From Pristionchus mayeri (lineage: Eukaryota > Nematoda > Chromadorea > Rhabditida > Neodiplogasteridae): a stretch of DNA of 64,000 bases. A program made the position numbers and the translations under genes. Below, piece after piece: positions 1-12,514 of the stretch (position 1 is the first letter of the stretch; each line of letters begins with the position of its first letter). The notes under the pieces were generated by a model, which was given only the letters and a program-made list of their open reading frames with translations, was not told the DNA's origin and did not search any database. The DNA lies in the NCBI GenBank assembly GCA_036245805.1, contig BTRK01000001.1, forward strand, positions 15,066,001-15,130,000, in the 5' to 3' direction.

Positions 1-207
1 CGCAAGAACGAAGAGTTCAGAGGTATATACATTCGTAAATCGCAGACTCGGGAAGAGAGAGAGAGAAGCAAGGAGATGAGAGAGTCACTAAAGGCTATGC
101 GCGCTCAGGATTCGGGTTGTCCCTTCATGTATTACCGCGACGAGCTGTGGCACAAGGATGACATCCGTTCCGGTGTCCGCACTCGCCTCCCGACTCAGGG
201 AAGCTAA
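1..207 (+). pseudogene. C-terminal part of LINE ORF1
   Basis: Frame 1 is open from the window edge to a TAA at 205-207. It reads a basic/acidic segment with the motif YIRKSQTREERERSK followed by about 40 residues ending RLPTQGS. A KS-T-EER-type ending just upstream of an endonuclease-RT frame is typical of the ORF1 of jockey/CR1-like elements. The start lies outside the window. No zinc knuckles are seen in the visible part. Confidence 0.6.
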
Positions 208-242
208 TTACTCGTACACCACCACCCGATTCTGGCCATTCT

Positions 243-3026
243 TTGACTTCCTCCCTTGACTGTCTCTCCTTTTCAACAGACGCTCTCCCCTCTTCCCATC
301 TTCCCCCTCTCTACGTCTGTCCCCTCTCCATTCCCAATACTCTCTCCCCTCCCTCTCTTCCCCCACTCGATCCTCGTGATCCGCCGCTTTCTACAATCCT
401 TCCCATCTCTCTGCGATGTTCGTTATTCAACTCTCGATCACTCTGTAACAAGCTTCCTGATTTGCATGCTATTCTCTCTATTGATAAGCCCGACCTCATC
501 TTTGTAACAGAGACTTGGCTCTCTTCCAAGATATTAGACACTGAGCTCCTACTTTCCTTCCCTTATCGCATCTTCCGTTGTGATCGTCCTCGTCGTGGGG
601 ACGGTGTCTGTCTCCTCGTTCGTGACCACCTCCCCTGTTCCCGAGTTGCTATCAATTCGTCAGTCTCTAGTGACATTCTTGCGATCGATGTGCCTCATGC
701 TTAGTTGACCTCTCCATTGATCTTGATCTCACCCAGATGGTTCCCTCCCCTTCCCTAAACAATCATTTCCTTGATATTATCCTATCACCTCCCGGAGTAG
801 TATCCAATTGCTGCTTATCAGCTCCTTTTAAAAATTCTGACCACTCTACGATTAACTTTGACTTCAATTTCCCCTTTGATCAGCCCGTAGTAGTGCATTC
901 ATTCGATTTTCGTAAAACTGACTTCTCTGGTCTCGACAGTGCACTACTCGAGTTGAATTGGGAGGAATCACTTTCTGATTGTACAGATATCTCACACCTG
1001 TATAACCGATTCGTCTCACTTGTAACTGGCCTCTTCCCTGCGTTTATTCCTCTCAAGAAGATTTCCCTCTCCTCTGATCACTATCCTCCCCACATTAGGT
1101 CTCTTCTTGCACACAAACGCGCACTTTTCAACAAAATTCATCTTCGCCCTGTGCATTCTCAGTTTCTCTTAGTTTCGCATAAATTAGATAAGGAAATACG
1201 TAAGTACGTTCGTTGCTACGAGAATCGGTTACTTGCCAGTAATCATAGTCGATCATTCTACCGCTATGTATCCACTCGTTTCAAGTCTAAAGGTCTCTCC
1301 ATTCCGTCCCTCGTGGCGATGGACGGATCTGTCATCACGTGCAATTCTCTAAAGGCTGAATCCCTTGCCGATTATTTCACTTCTGTATGTACTCGTGATG
1401 ACGGGTCCCTTCCATCTTGCTCTACCCTCGTTTCGCAAACCATCCCTTTATCAGTCGTCCTTCCTCACGATGTCTCTTTTCTTCTGAGGAAAGTATCTTC
1501 ATCCTGTTCGCTCCCATCTGACTCCATCCCATCTATCATTTTTAAAAATTGCTTCCGATCTTTGTCTACTCCTCTTGCGCATATTTTCAATTATAGTATT
1601 ATGCTAGGTGATATTCCATCCTTGTGGAAATCCTCTATTGTTATTCCAATCCCAAAAATTTCCTCGCCTTCCTCGGTCTCGGATTATCGCCCTATCAGTC
1701 TCACTCCCATTCCTTCCAAAATAATGGAAAGAATACTCAAGCCTAAGATTATCCGCTGGTGCAACTTTCATAAGATTATCCCTCCCGAACAACATGGTTT
1801 TCTCTCTAAACGCTCTACTGTTACCCAACTTTTGGATTGTAATCAAAATTGGCGTGATTCCCTCGATCGTGATTACTGTACCGATGTTGCATATATTGAT
1901 CTAGCCAAAGCTTTTGATAAGGTTTCCCATCCTAAGCTATTATTCAAATTACAATTGCTAGGCATTCGTGGCTGTTTGTTGAATTGGATTACATGATATC
2001 TTTCCAATAGGATCTTCAGAGTTCGAATCGGCATCTCTCTCTCTTCTGAGAGACAAGTGATCTCAGGTGTTCCACAGGGCACAGTTCTTGGGCCTCTCCT
2101 CTTTTTGCTATTCACTTTCGATCTCCCTTCAGTTTCCCCCCCCCCCCTTTCAAAAACTAAATTGTCGGCTTTTTGCTGATGACAACAAGCTCTTCACTAC
2201 TTTCGATCCACTCTCTCCTTCTGATTCCCCCTCTCAACTTCAATCGGGTATTAATGGGCTCCTAGAATACTGCGAAAAATGGAAATTAGAAGTTGCTGAA
2301 AAGAAATGCAACGTATTACATATAGGCAAAAACAATCCCTGTACTAGCTATTCCTTAATCTCTTGCAATTTTGTAGTAACGCAGTCAATCCGTGATCTAG
2401 GTGTTTATATTGATCCTCTCTTACATTTTGACTCTCACATCCAGACTGTTTGTCATAAGGCGTCTTCATTAGTCTATTTACTTTTCCGTAGTATCAGCTG
2501 TACAATAGTTGTCCCATACATATCTGCTTTCAAATCTTTTATCCTTCCCATACTAGAATACGGCTCTCCCGTCTGGTCTCCCTCCTCATCTGGTCGTATT
2601 CGCAAATTAGAGAAAGTTCAACATCTATTTAGTAGGCTATTATATTATCGTTGCTCTCGAACAGACATCTCTTTCCCCTCTTATTCTGATCGATTAGCCC
2701 TATATTCTCTACGATCTCTTTATGTTCGTCGTATTGTCATTGACATAGTGCTAGCTCTTAACATTTTCGCTAACGCTGTTGAGTTGTCAGTATGTAATTT
2801 CTATACATATAGGACTAATAGCAGACGTCATAGTGCCTTTGTTCTTCACATTCCCCCTTTCCGAAGGGAAAATTTGAAAGCATCGTTTGCTCATAGAACA
2901 GCTAGATTCCTAAATAAGCTCCACTTAATTTGCAATCCTCTATTGTCGATCGAGACTATTAAGCACTATTTGCTAATCCACCCTAATCTTCTGTGTACTC
3001 TTGGAATTGAAATTAGAAATCTTTAG
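243..3026 (+). pseudogene. LINE ORF2 (endonuclease-reverse transcriptase), broken
   Basis: Residues from 243-704 match the N-terminal endonuclease (SLCNKL, then PDLIFVTETWL containing the metal-binding Glu, then DRPRRGDGVCLLV). The frame then jumps at about 704-737 straight to the SDHS motif that ends the endonuclease, so its middle is deleted. From 737 the RT palm follows: SDYRPISL, EQHGF and YIDLAKAFDKVSHP. An in-frame TGA at 1994-1996 replaces an expected Trp, and the same frame then continues through SGVPQGTVLGPLLF. A C-run at about 2136-2147 shifts the frame to the one holding the RLFADD catalytic box (from 2067) and the region to 3026. At least three lesions make it non-functional. Confidence 0.85.
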
Positions 3027-3349
3027 CATCTATCCTTACCACCATCCCCCCTCCGACCTTTCCTCTCCTTTTTCTCTTCTCAACCCTTCCCCAACCATTC
3101 TCACCCCCCTTCGATCTCCTCCGATCTCCTGTCACACAAGTCTCCAATACGATATACATTGGACAAGCGGCCACTCCTACCGCTCACGAGGCTCCCTCCC
3201 CTCGCCACTCTCTCTTTCTTGTGATTCGGAAGATCTACCCCCCCCCTTCCTCTTCCCTAACCCTAATTATTTTCTCGAACACTCTATACTTGATGAAGCG
3301 CCCTTGTGGTGTACGATAAATAAATAAATAAATAAATAGTCAGATTGTG

Positions 3350-3660
3350 ATCCACGACGCGAAATTTGAAGAACATCATTTTCGAAATTCTCCTGGCTGT
3401 TGTTGGTTTCGCCCGGCGACTATTTCCTGGCAGAAGACTCTTGTGATACCTGGATGGGAGGATCGAGGTATTACATGAGTCATCAGACGCTTATGAAGCA
3501 ACCAGACGTGTATCATGGGATTGGGGAACCAAAAACCGCTTAGTTCGTGAATGTTGACAAATATGTTTGGGCGCATCTATAAACAACTCCTAAACCTCTA
3601 GAGTGAAATAAAGTGGCAGTATAGTGATTTTTGATAATGTGACCTGGTCCTGCCATTCAT
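3350..3660 (-). repeat. Dispersed repeat family R1, copy 1
   Basis: This segment read on the minus strand matches 7980-8330 and 13485-13800. Shared stretches include CTGATGACTCA, the ATGATACC/GGCTGGTTGCTTCC region, and AGACGAACAACAGCC followed by GAGAATTTCGAAA. No protein is encoded. It is probably a non-autonomous transposon relic; clear ends are not visible. Confidence 0.6.
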
Positions 3661-5560
3661 TGGAATAGCGCATTCTTTTTCCCTGGTATTTCTTGACATG
3701 AGAATATTGGCTGCACAAGATTTACAAAATCAGTGGCATCGCGATGAGTTGATTGTTCCTATTTTCTTTATTCGAAAATAGTAAATCATTTTCTATATTC
3801 GAATCTAGTCAAATTTTATTACAAAATGGCTCACTATGTGTCTGATGAGAGATTGACGACAAAAAAAAATCAAATAAAACATATCGGATATCTGTATTTT
3901 TATTTTCTATTTTTTTTACAGATTTTTATTCGCAGTCAGCTCAACTCTCGTCTCGACTAGATCGTGGTCAATAGGAGACTGGGTGTGCTGTAAGGGTATA
4001 TTATTTGCTATTATTGCCATTCTATATTCAAATTTCGGAAGGGGGTGAATGCCGGATGCGTAAGTATCACAAGAGGCGAGGAAATCATATATGTAAATCA
4101 TCGTATATGAAATCATATAATATATTATTCAACATTTAAAAAATAAAAGAGATCAACTATAATAGCTCACTTGAGTAGGATAACTTACCTTGATGGGTTT
4201 TTTACACAATCTAACAAGAGATACTCCCATAGTGACAACATAGTGCCCATAGTGACATTGACAACTCCTATAGTATGATGAGGTTCGGAAAAGCAGGAAC
4301 GCTTTTGTCACTATGCCATCAATATTAATAATCAATTAATCACAATAATTTAATTTCTTTTAAGATTACAGATATTTAAGAGATGTTTTTAGAGGCTAGC
4401 AAACGCTTTTGGTAAAATTATCGGACTTGGTGGTTTTTGACCACGCTTTCTCATGATACCCAGCTGGTTGCTCCACTTACGCCTGGTGGCTCGTGCTATA
4501 CCTAGGACCTCCCAAGGTATAGCGGGAGTAATCAGTCACCAAATGGTGCTCAGTTGGGTTGGACATTCGATGTTAACGATAAGATTGGGCGAGGAATAAC
4601 GATATCGTAATCTCTATCTGAGAGGAGGATAGCGGTATCGCTATCGTCGCAACGATATCGCTAGGCGCGTTGTCTCCACGCTCTTCTCCTCGCCGCGCTC
4701 ACTATTCGCGCCGGGTAGGAGGAAGATCAAGTGGGCGGAGTTGGTGCGGAGAGAGCGACTGGGAGAGGGAGCGATGTCGTTACGAGGATAGCGATTCGTT
4801 ACCCTCTTCCATCCCTTATTGATAGATCATTATCGTTTGGCTACCCCTAGTGTTCAGGTGACAGTCGAAAGCAACACAAAGAATTGCGAAAATCAAGCAT
4901 GCGCCACAAAGTTCCGCAAAGTTCCTCAACGCCTCAAAGTAAGATGTGGCTATAAATCACAATCTGACTTGGGAAAGTATTATATAATTTCCGTTCTTCT
5001 ATCATTTATATCGGTATATCGGTCTGCCTTATTCCTGACAATGAGACAGCAATTTTCGTTGGTTATTCGTTGGCTACGAAACGATTTATCAAATATTTTT
5101 TTGAAAATTATATTTAATGTTCTATGCTTGTAAGAAGGGAGAATCAGCGCAATATGATTTCCACGCCTCTTGTGATACTTGTGCGTCCGGCATTCACCTG
5201 CTTCCCAAATTTGCAGTAAAACACGCTAGTATATCTCTGCTTTTCTCAGTTCCATATATAGACATATTAAAATTACTTAGCATGATTTCAATCTAATGAA
5301 CTTCACCGGATAATACTCTACAAAATTCCCACAATTACACACCCGTTTGCAGCAAACGTTTTTGTACCGGCTGCGTCTTTCTTCCTACAACCAGCCTGTG
5401 TTGGTAATGAGTACCGGTTTTTGAGTTTAATAAATAAATTCGTGTACGGATTTGGACAGCGAGGAGCTCAGCTTGTTATACTGGGGTACAAATATTGTTG
5501 AAAGCATCCCTTTCTCCACTAGCTCAGTCCCCGTTTCCAAGATAAAAATTTTGATATCAC
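3660..5560. other. Gene-poor stretch with repeat fragments
   Basis: No convincing exon is seen. About 4380-4560 resembles the R1 family. 4035-4085 (minus) and 5165-5215 (plus) carry a second shared motif (GATACT..GCG..CCGGCATTCACCTG) that is also present twice near 12.5 and 12.8 kb. 4600-4800 is rich in GATATCG and GAGAG words with partial self-complementarity. Confidence 0.5.
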
Positions 5561-5562
5561 TT

Positions 5563-5652
5563 TGCGTGCGCGGGAGCGCAGGTCTTTAAAAGCTACCGTA
5601 ATCTATGTGGATTACGGTTGCTTTAAAAAACCTGCGCTCCCGCGCGCGCGAA
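5563..5652. repeat. Compact near-perfect hairpin
   Basis: The left arm (GCGCGGGAGCGCAGGT, TTTAAAAGC, ACCGTAATC) is complementary to the right arm (GATTACGGT, GCTTTAAA, ACCTGCGCTCCCGCGC). A loop of about six bases separates them and there are one or two small bulges. Size and pairing would suit a small MITE or a pre-miRNA-like foldback. No host gene is recognised around it. Confidence 0.75.
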
Positions 5653-5659
5653 GGAATAT

Positions 5660-7975
5660 CGAAATTATGTTAATGTTAATCGACTTAGTTTATCGAGTAC
5701 TGCATCCAGGATGGGGTACGTTAGGCTATCGAGCATATCACAGACTGGCTTTATTCTAAGATTTTGTCGTTTTTCGTCAATATCTCAAAAACCCGACCTT
5801 TTCATGTCTTCCATTTTTTTTATTTTAGAATGTATCATGGGTGCTATATGTAACGCTGAAATAAAAATGGATCATTCCCATCCACTTGAATGAACTAAAA
5901 TTTAAAATTCAAAATTTGTATTCGATTTTTCGTTTTTCTCGATGGGCTTGAATCAGAAAGAAAATTGGGTGGTATAATGGGCAGACAGCGGCGGATGTTT
6001 TAGAATATGCGCCGTTCTAATCGATGACGAAATAATAAAAATTGTGGGATTACGGTAGCACACCTAAAGTTAGGCGCACTTCGTTGGGAATGTTTTAGAA
6101 CACTAAATAAGTGGTGGGTGAGCAGGCTTCGCCGAGTGCTACATATATGCACATTTTAGGCGATTTCTATTTTGTTCACTTTTTAAGCATATGTTCACTG
6201 AGTCAAACAGCATCTCGTAAGAATTTAGGAGATTCGAGGCACTCCGAAATTCAAGAAAATAAGGTGAAGCTATGTTCCACAAACGTCAAAAGTTAGATCA
6301 AGCTGTAATTCGATAATGTTCTGAACGGTTCTGGTCAATAAAAATATCTCCTACGGGTTATCTGAGAGGAAGAAGAAGAATGAAGAGGCATGAGAAGAGA
6401 AAAGAATCCTATCCAGAGATTGAAAAGTGAGAAGTCTGTACCGAGCAGAAACATATGGAGTGGCATCTAACGATCATATGACACTAAATCCTGTAGAATA
6501 TTTAGGAGAATAGCGATAATTTCCCTTAAAATATACCCTACTCTGTGATTGTTGTTAGCATTTCCACAGCTGCATAACAAATCCTCGAAAACAAAACGTG
6601 ATTGGTCGAGTGCCGTATGCTTCGCTCCGCCAAAAATCGCCTGAAACATTTTAGAAGAAAGATGGGCAAACAATTATCAGCACAGAGTAACTTTTCACCA
6701 AATAACAACAATCATCTTTTTATAAAATAATCTGAAAGAGCGGAACGAACAATTATGGCAAATGTACGTGACCGTAACATTTTGGATTAATTTTTGATAT
6801 ACAACGATGATGAGGATGAATCGACGAGTGTGGCATCAATGTCACAAAATAAACTTTCGAAACTCTAGTGTCGGTGGCATTCCGTTCATAAAATTATATC
6901 AAATGGATGGCAAATTACATCACCTCTCAAGATTGCGTTTTCGAAGCACTTTCATAGATACAGAAAGAGAGGTAATGATCATCCTATCAGGAACAGCACT
7001 CACAAAACGTTAATATTTTTCCCGAGTAAATTTTAGAAATACTTGGACAAAATTCGACTAAAGCGCGAGCTAAGCACGGAACAACCAACCCTCGCCTCCT
7101 CTTGGATATCGTCGGACGAGGTATATCAAAATACACGTATAATGCATTTACTGTACCAAATTTTTGATTACTGTACCAATCACTTTCCCTGTGATTGGTG
7201 CAGTAATCATTCGAATAAGGCAATTTAATTTTTTTATTATATCCCTCGCACAAATCGAAGCAAATCGAGCCGCCCCGATTCTATTTCTCTTGATATAACT
7301 GCGCAACGAGAAATTGCTTGGCACTCAAAAATTCCGGGAACAAAAAAATGCCTCTATGTACCTTTTTATGCTTTTAGAAATCATCTCTCCGCCGGCGATA
7401 CAAAACAAAATTACATTTAAAATAAAGGTGTGTCTTAGCGAACGAATTATGAAATTTGCATATGAAACTTTTCTCAATAGTTGAGAGAGCAATCATCTCC
7501 GCGCATTTCGCAGAGAAAAAGTCGATTTCACTCGTTTCAAATATTAAATTGATTTAAATTTTTTTTTTATATTAAATTTTGTAATAAATTGATTTTTTTC
7601 CACCGAAAAAAAGACGAACGATCAACTCATCGTTACTCCCTTTTCTTTAGTAATTCGTTCGCAACCCATAATCTCCTGGACAAAAATACCAGGAAACTCA
7701 GAATGGTCTATCCCAATGAGTGGACCAAGTCAGTTTTGTGCACCAATAAGGCATCATATACACAGTTGCAGCTAATGAGCTGATCCTTTAAAAAATATCG
7801 AACAATTATTAAACGGATTTGTACAAAAATATATTCTACATTTGCAAAAACCAACGAGTTCTAAGATCATAGCTCACTTGAGTAAAACTGACCCTGATGC
7901 GGCAAAGTTGCCTAATAAGGCGAGGAAGGCGATTTAATGGACAACATCCATAGTGAAATTATCAATATATCACTA
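5660..7975. other. Intergenic, no supported gene
   Basis: Only short AT-rich reading frames without splice or family support. A short inverted motif built on TTACTGTACCAA and TTGGTGCAGTAA lies at about 7140-7210. About 6360-6460 shares words with 8520-8620, indicating another low-copy repeat. Confidence 0.5.
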
Positions 7976-7979
7976 CATT

Positions 7980-8335
7980 TTCACTTTCTTTCACCATTCA
8001 GGCATGGTGGATGTTTGCTAAGGCCACCAGACACATTTGGCAAAATTAACAAAATAGGCGGTTTTGGTTCCCCACCCTCATGATACCCGGCTGGTTGCTT
8101 GTCAAGTATCTGATGACTCACGTAATACCCTCCCATCCAGGCATCGCCAGGGTCTTCAGCCAGCAATTAGAGCTCTGAAGAAACGAACAACAGGATGGAG
8201 AATTTCGAAAGTGCTATTCAAATTTGGCAATCTGGTCATCAATGACAATCTGACTACGGAACGTATCTTTTATGTTATTTTTGTTCATCCATCATTTACT
8301 GAACTATCTCGATCTGTCTGATTCCTAGTGTGGAT
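7980..8335 (+). repeat. Dispersed repeat family R1, copy 2
   Basis: Aligns by eye along its whole length with 13485-13800. Shared features are CCAGACACATTTGGCAAAAT, the TAGGCGGTTTT tract, CTGATGACTCACGTAATACC, ACGAACAACA, and the ending GTTCATCCATCATTTACTG. No coding potential is supported. Confidence 0.65.
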
Positions 8336-8801
8336 TAATAGCTGAACACTCGCCACACACACCAGATACAATGTGTCCGCTGTTCTTGCTAGGTAACCAC
8401 TCCATAACAAGAGGAGATAGAAATGAAAGAATGCCAGGAATGATGCGGGTTCCTGAAAATGAGGTTCCTCATACTCACCGAACAACGAGACCCTCCAGCT
8501 CCCCCAAAATCTGCCAAAGATGAAGAAGTAGAATGACGAGAGAGAAGAAAATTCGCTCCAGAGAAGAATCAGCAGAGCGATCGAGTGAGAAGAGTCTGCA
8601 ACGAGCAGAAATATATTAAGGCACAGTACGAGACTGAACAAATCTAAAGTTCCACTGAGTGCTGATTATTTGCTTTATTGGTTTTCAAAAGCGCAAGGTA
8701 ACGAATATCAGTGACATACGTTTGATAGCAAAATACGAACACTGCTTGGAGCACCAATCTTGCTGGTTGTAATTTTGTGAATATGTAGGGAAAAGTTATG
8801 C

Positions 8802-9887
8802 ATATCAGTGCGTTCGCCTAAGAATCGCACATTTCTGGAGAATTCCGGCACAGCTAAAAGAAAGATCTTGAGATTTTTACAGTCTCCGATAGCTCTAGGT
8901 ATACTCCATCAATTTTTACATTGCTCATGTGACATAATGCCTAATTTGCATAATTATACCTACTCAAACTTTCGCATTATTTTTATTAAACAACTCGTAA
9001 CTCAAGGAAGATGCTTCAGATTTCTATGAAAATTGTTTTCCAGGACCTTCTTGATGCGCTCTATCAGCCTGTGTTGTGTGTTTATACAAATTCATATTTT
9101 GAAATTTTGATCACATTTTCAAACATTTTTCTCGCGAAAACTAAGCCGAACACATCGCTAAATTTTCGATATGTTGAGGCTCTTGATGACTTCTAACCAT
9201 AAAAAATTTTTTAGCCGATTTCGAGGCCGCGAAGAATGTCGTTTTTAAGGAAAACTAAATCGACTTTTTATGCGAAATGCATTACGTTTCACCGCCCATC
9301 CCACCCAATCGGCCAGGAATGGAATAATTACGACTCGATGAGAGTCGATATTGGCAAGTAATGAGTTCATTCCTGGCCAATTGGGTGGGGTGAGCAGTGA
9401 AACATAATGATTTTCGCACTAAAAATTAGTTTTCCTCGATTTAGTTTTCCTTAAAAAACGACAATCTTCGCGACCTCAAAATCGGCTAAAAAAATTTATG
9501 GTTAGAAGTCATCAAGTGTCACAACATGTCAAAAATTTAGCGATGTGTTCGGCTTAGTTTTCGCGAGAAAAATGTTTGAAAATGTGATCAAAATTTCTAA
9601 ATATGAATTTGTATAAACACACAACACAGGCTGATAGAGCGCATCAAGAAGGCCCTAGAAAACAATTTTCATAGAAATCTGAAGCATCTTCGTTGAGTTA
9701 CGAGTTGTTTAATAAAAATAATGAGAAAGTTTGAGTAGGTATAATTATGCAAATTAGATATTTTGTCACATGAGCAATGTAGAAATGGATGGAGTATACC
9801 TAGAGCTATCGGAAACTGTTAAAATCTCAAGGTCTCTCTTCTTGCTGTACCGGCGGGTATGCGATTCTTAGGCGCATGCACTGATAT
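8802..9887. repeat. 1.1-kb foldback element
   Basis: Two arms of roughly 520 bp (8802-9325 and 9370-9887) are reverse complements with scattered mismatches and small indels. The spacer is about 45 bp. The arm ends read ATATCAGTGC..CGCCTAAGAATCGCA on the left and its complement on the right. Reading frames inside are not conserved between arms, so no gene is called. It is probably a non-autonomous foldback transposon; target duplications are not clear. Confidence 0.8.
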
Positions 9888-9889
9888 AC

Positions 9890-10462
9890 AGCTCAGCATG
9901 CTAGTATGTGCATCTTGTCTCAACTATAATAGTTTGACCTCTGATTCTTTGTAACGGCCTACGATGTGAGCACAAAGTGATCGATCTCAGGACGAAATAT
10001 GGTTTTCAGATTCATTAACTGCTCATAAATTGCTGGTTGTTGTCAATCGAATTTACGCCTGATAAACAATCGTGCAACACTAAATTCACATGAGCGAAAC
10101 CGCGATGCATGATAATCTAATGATCGATTATCCGTTGTTCTCAGCTAGCGAAGTGAAACTTTAATCTACCGTCAACCCAGTGTTTTACTAATCGATTCTT
10201 CCCTCTTGCACTCTCCTTCTCCTTCATTATATCGTGACCGCGAGAGACGGTAGATCATGGATTCTTTTTAAAAATAAATTTGACTTGATGGAATCGCTGA
10301 CCGTTGTTCTACAATGGAATATGAGATATGTTTGCAGCGCTACTCTCGCTGGTGCCGCAGACAAATCATTCTTGGTCCAAGAATTGAAAATTCTTGTGAA
10401 TACTCTAATCACTACACAATTATAGCTATTGTCTAGCCTAACCAATGATCTCTTTCATTTCA
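9890..10462. other. Intergenic, nothing recognised
   Basis: No exon, RNA gene or repeat boundary could be supported between the foldback element and the hAT-type element. The small frames at 10227-10445 overlap on both strands and look fortuitous. Confidence 0.5.
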
Positions 10463-10470
10463 ATCTACAT

Positions 10471-11237
10471 TAGGGCGGCAAGAACGGATCACGGGTCGAC
10501 CTTTCGACCCTCTAAAACGGGTCAGAGACGGGTTGAGGCGGTGGCCCGTGCCGCGCGCCGCGTGTAGCGTTTCTCTCTCGGGTGCCCCGTTTTAGAACGG
10601 GTCAAATACGGGTCATGGTGTCCTTTTTCAGCTGCTGCATGTTCAAAACATAAAATTTGTGTAAGGATAAATAAGCTCGACGAGTACTATCTATTACATG
10701 ATGTTCAACTGAAAATGCACTTTATTAGTGTTTCGAATTTCTTAATAGCGAGGTAGGCAACTTTCCGCACAACCTTGCCGCATGCCATCGCACAAGGGTG
10801 CTTGCCCGCGAGAAGAAGTGAATTGGAGAGAGCACAAAAACAATCATCCTGAACTTTTCCACCCCTCGATACTTTTTTTCCCAATTTAGATATGCTCATA
10901 TTAATAGATGTTTTGTTGGTCTCAAAGTTTTGATGTTTGTAAATGAAATATTATTATGGCATGGTTCGTAAATGCATATGATCATTTTTGCATATGATTA
11001 TCGAAAATTAATTGCGTAGTAATCACAATTGATCGAGGCGCGATTATGCGCGCCCTTCCCTCGACCCCCGCTGTCTCTCTTGACTCGCTTCGGAACCGCG
11101 AAAAACGGATCATGAACGGGTCATGCGCGCGAAAGCGGGTCATCCTAAGAGAGATCGCGAGACGCGACGCGCGGAGAGGGTCACCCGAAAAAGAGAGTCT
11201 GCGTGCCGGGTATCCGTGATCCATTCTTACCGCCCTA
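10471..11237. mobile_element. Non-autonomous hAT-type element, 767 bp
   Basis: The ends are imperfect inverted repeats: left TAGGGCGGCAAGAACGGATC; right, read in reverse, TAGGGCGGTAAGAATGGATC. The flanks carry an exact 8-bp duplication, ATCTACAT, at 10463-10470 and 11238-11245. An 8-bp duplication and TAGGG-type ends are hallmarks of the hAT superfamily. The GC-rich subterminal regions repeat the words GGGTC and CGGGTCA. No transposase frame is visible, so it would depend on an autonomous partner. Confidence 0.85.
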
Positions 11238-11284
11238 ATCTACATTCTTTTGTCGATCGGTGAAAAAAAAAACAGAGACTCAGA

Positions 11285-12410
11285 TAAGTCTCATCACACC
11301 TGCGGGAATCGTAAAAAGGAAATCACAGTCTCGTCCCCCCTAAGTGAAATATCACGCCTTTCACGAGAGAATCGAGCTAGAATTGCAATTGGGAATGGAA
11401 GGAAAATCTTGAAATTGGTTCTGACTAGTTTTGGGCACCTTGAGGCATGCCTAACAGTCCCCCAAAGTCTTATTCTGCATACTTCATTTTCAAGCACCCA
11501 GCATGAGGTCGGAGATCGGCACCTCCTCCTTTCACGGCGAATATCTCATTTCTCTTGTAAGATAATCGAACTTTGCACTCTGAGTGACCCCCACTATTTT
11601 TTCGAGCTCTCTCGACCCATCCAAACCGGTTCCTCTAAAAGTAAAGTTCAACAATGCTACATTCGCGACAGATTTTCTCGAAAATGTAAGCAAAGGAGCA
11701 GCTCAAAATTTCACAGTACATGCAGCGCATCAAGAGGTCTAGAATGAATGGCTTGCGTCGAAAATACGATCTCATTGGTGAGACTTGTACCGATTTTAGA
11801 TTTCCTTATCATTTGAACTTCATTTTCAACAGAATAATTTACCCTCACACCGCTCTCATCGGAGAGAGCGATCAAGAATGATCGTTTTCACTATTTATTT
11901 CTGTTGAAAATATAGTTCAAATGATAAGGAAATCTAAAATTGGCTCAAGTCTCACCAATGATATCGTATTTTCGGCGCAAGCCATTCATTCTAGACCTCT
12001 TGATGCGCTGCATGTACTGTGAAATTTTGAGCTGCTCCTTTGCCTACATTTTCGAGAAAATCTGCAATGAATGTAGCATGCTTAAAATTTACTTTTAGGA
12101 GAAACGGTTTGGATGGGTCGATAGAGCTCGAAAAAATAGTGGGGGTCACTCAGAGTGCAAAGTTCGATTATCTTACACGAAAAATGAGATATTCGCCGTG
12201 AAAGGAGGAGGAGCCGACCTCCGACCTCATGCTGGGTGCTTGAAAATGAAGTATGCAAAATAAGACCTTGGGGCACTACTAGGAATACCTCAAGGTGCCC
12301 AAAACTAGTTAGAACCAATTTCGAGATTTTCCTTCCATTCCGTGTTTCAGCTCGAATCTCTCGTGGGAGGCGTGATATGCGAGTCGTCGATCGATAATTG
12401 ATGAGATCGT
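11285..12410. repeat. 1.1-kb foldback element
   Basis: Arms of about 530 bp are complementary, for example TCTTGAAATTGGTTCTGACT on the left against the AGTTAGAACCAATTTCGAGA region on the right. They meet around 11860-11895 in a stretch containing GGAGAGAGCGATC. Mirror-image reading frames at 11250-11747 and 12082-12414 are by-products of the palindrome, not genes. Confidence 0.8.
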
Positions 12411-12514
12411 CCATGTAATAAACACACTTTTTGTTACGATACGATATCAGTGATGGATCAAATATTCGTTGAGAATTGTATTTACATAATGTTTTTTAGC
12501 TCATCATAATTTCT

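Larger units (their letters stand above)
1..3340 (+). mobile_element. Non-LTR (LINE) retrotransposon, 5' end outside window, inactive
   Basis: A jockey/CR1-like LINE in the plus direction. In order it holds the end of an ORF1-type frame (1-207), an apurinic-endonuclease fragment (about 243-704), a reverse transcriptase (about 737-2700), a pyrimidine-rich 3' UTR (3030-3310), and a tail of repeated AAATA-like units at about 3318-3340. The coding parts lie in three different frames, with an in-frame TGA and a shift in a C-run, so the copy is dead. Superfamily placement is inferred from gene order and RT motifs; the exact clade cannot be fixed here. The element continues leftwards out of the window. 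Confidence 0.85.

Noticed and set aside
8285..8641. 118-codon hydrophobic minus-strand frame
   Set aside because: It overlaps the end of repeat R1 and a second low-copy repeat; hydrophobicity comes from GA-rich DNA read in reverse.
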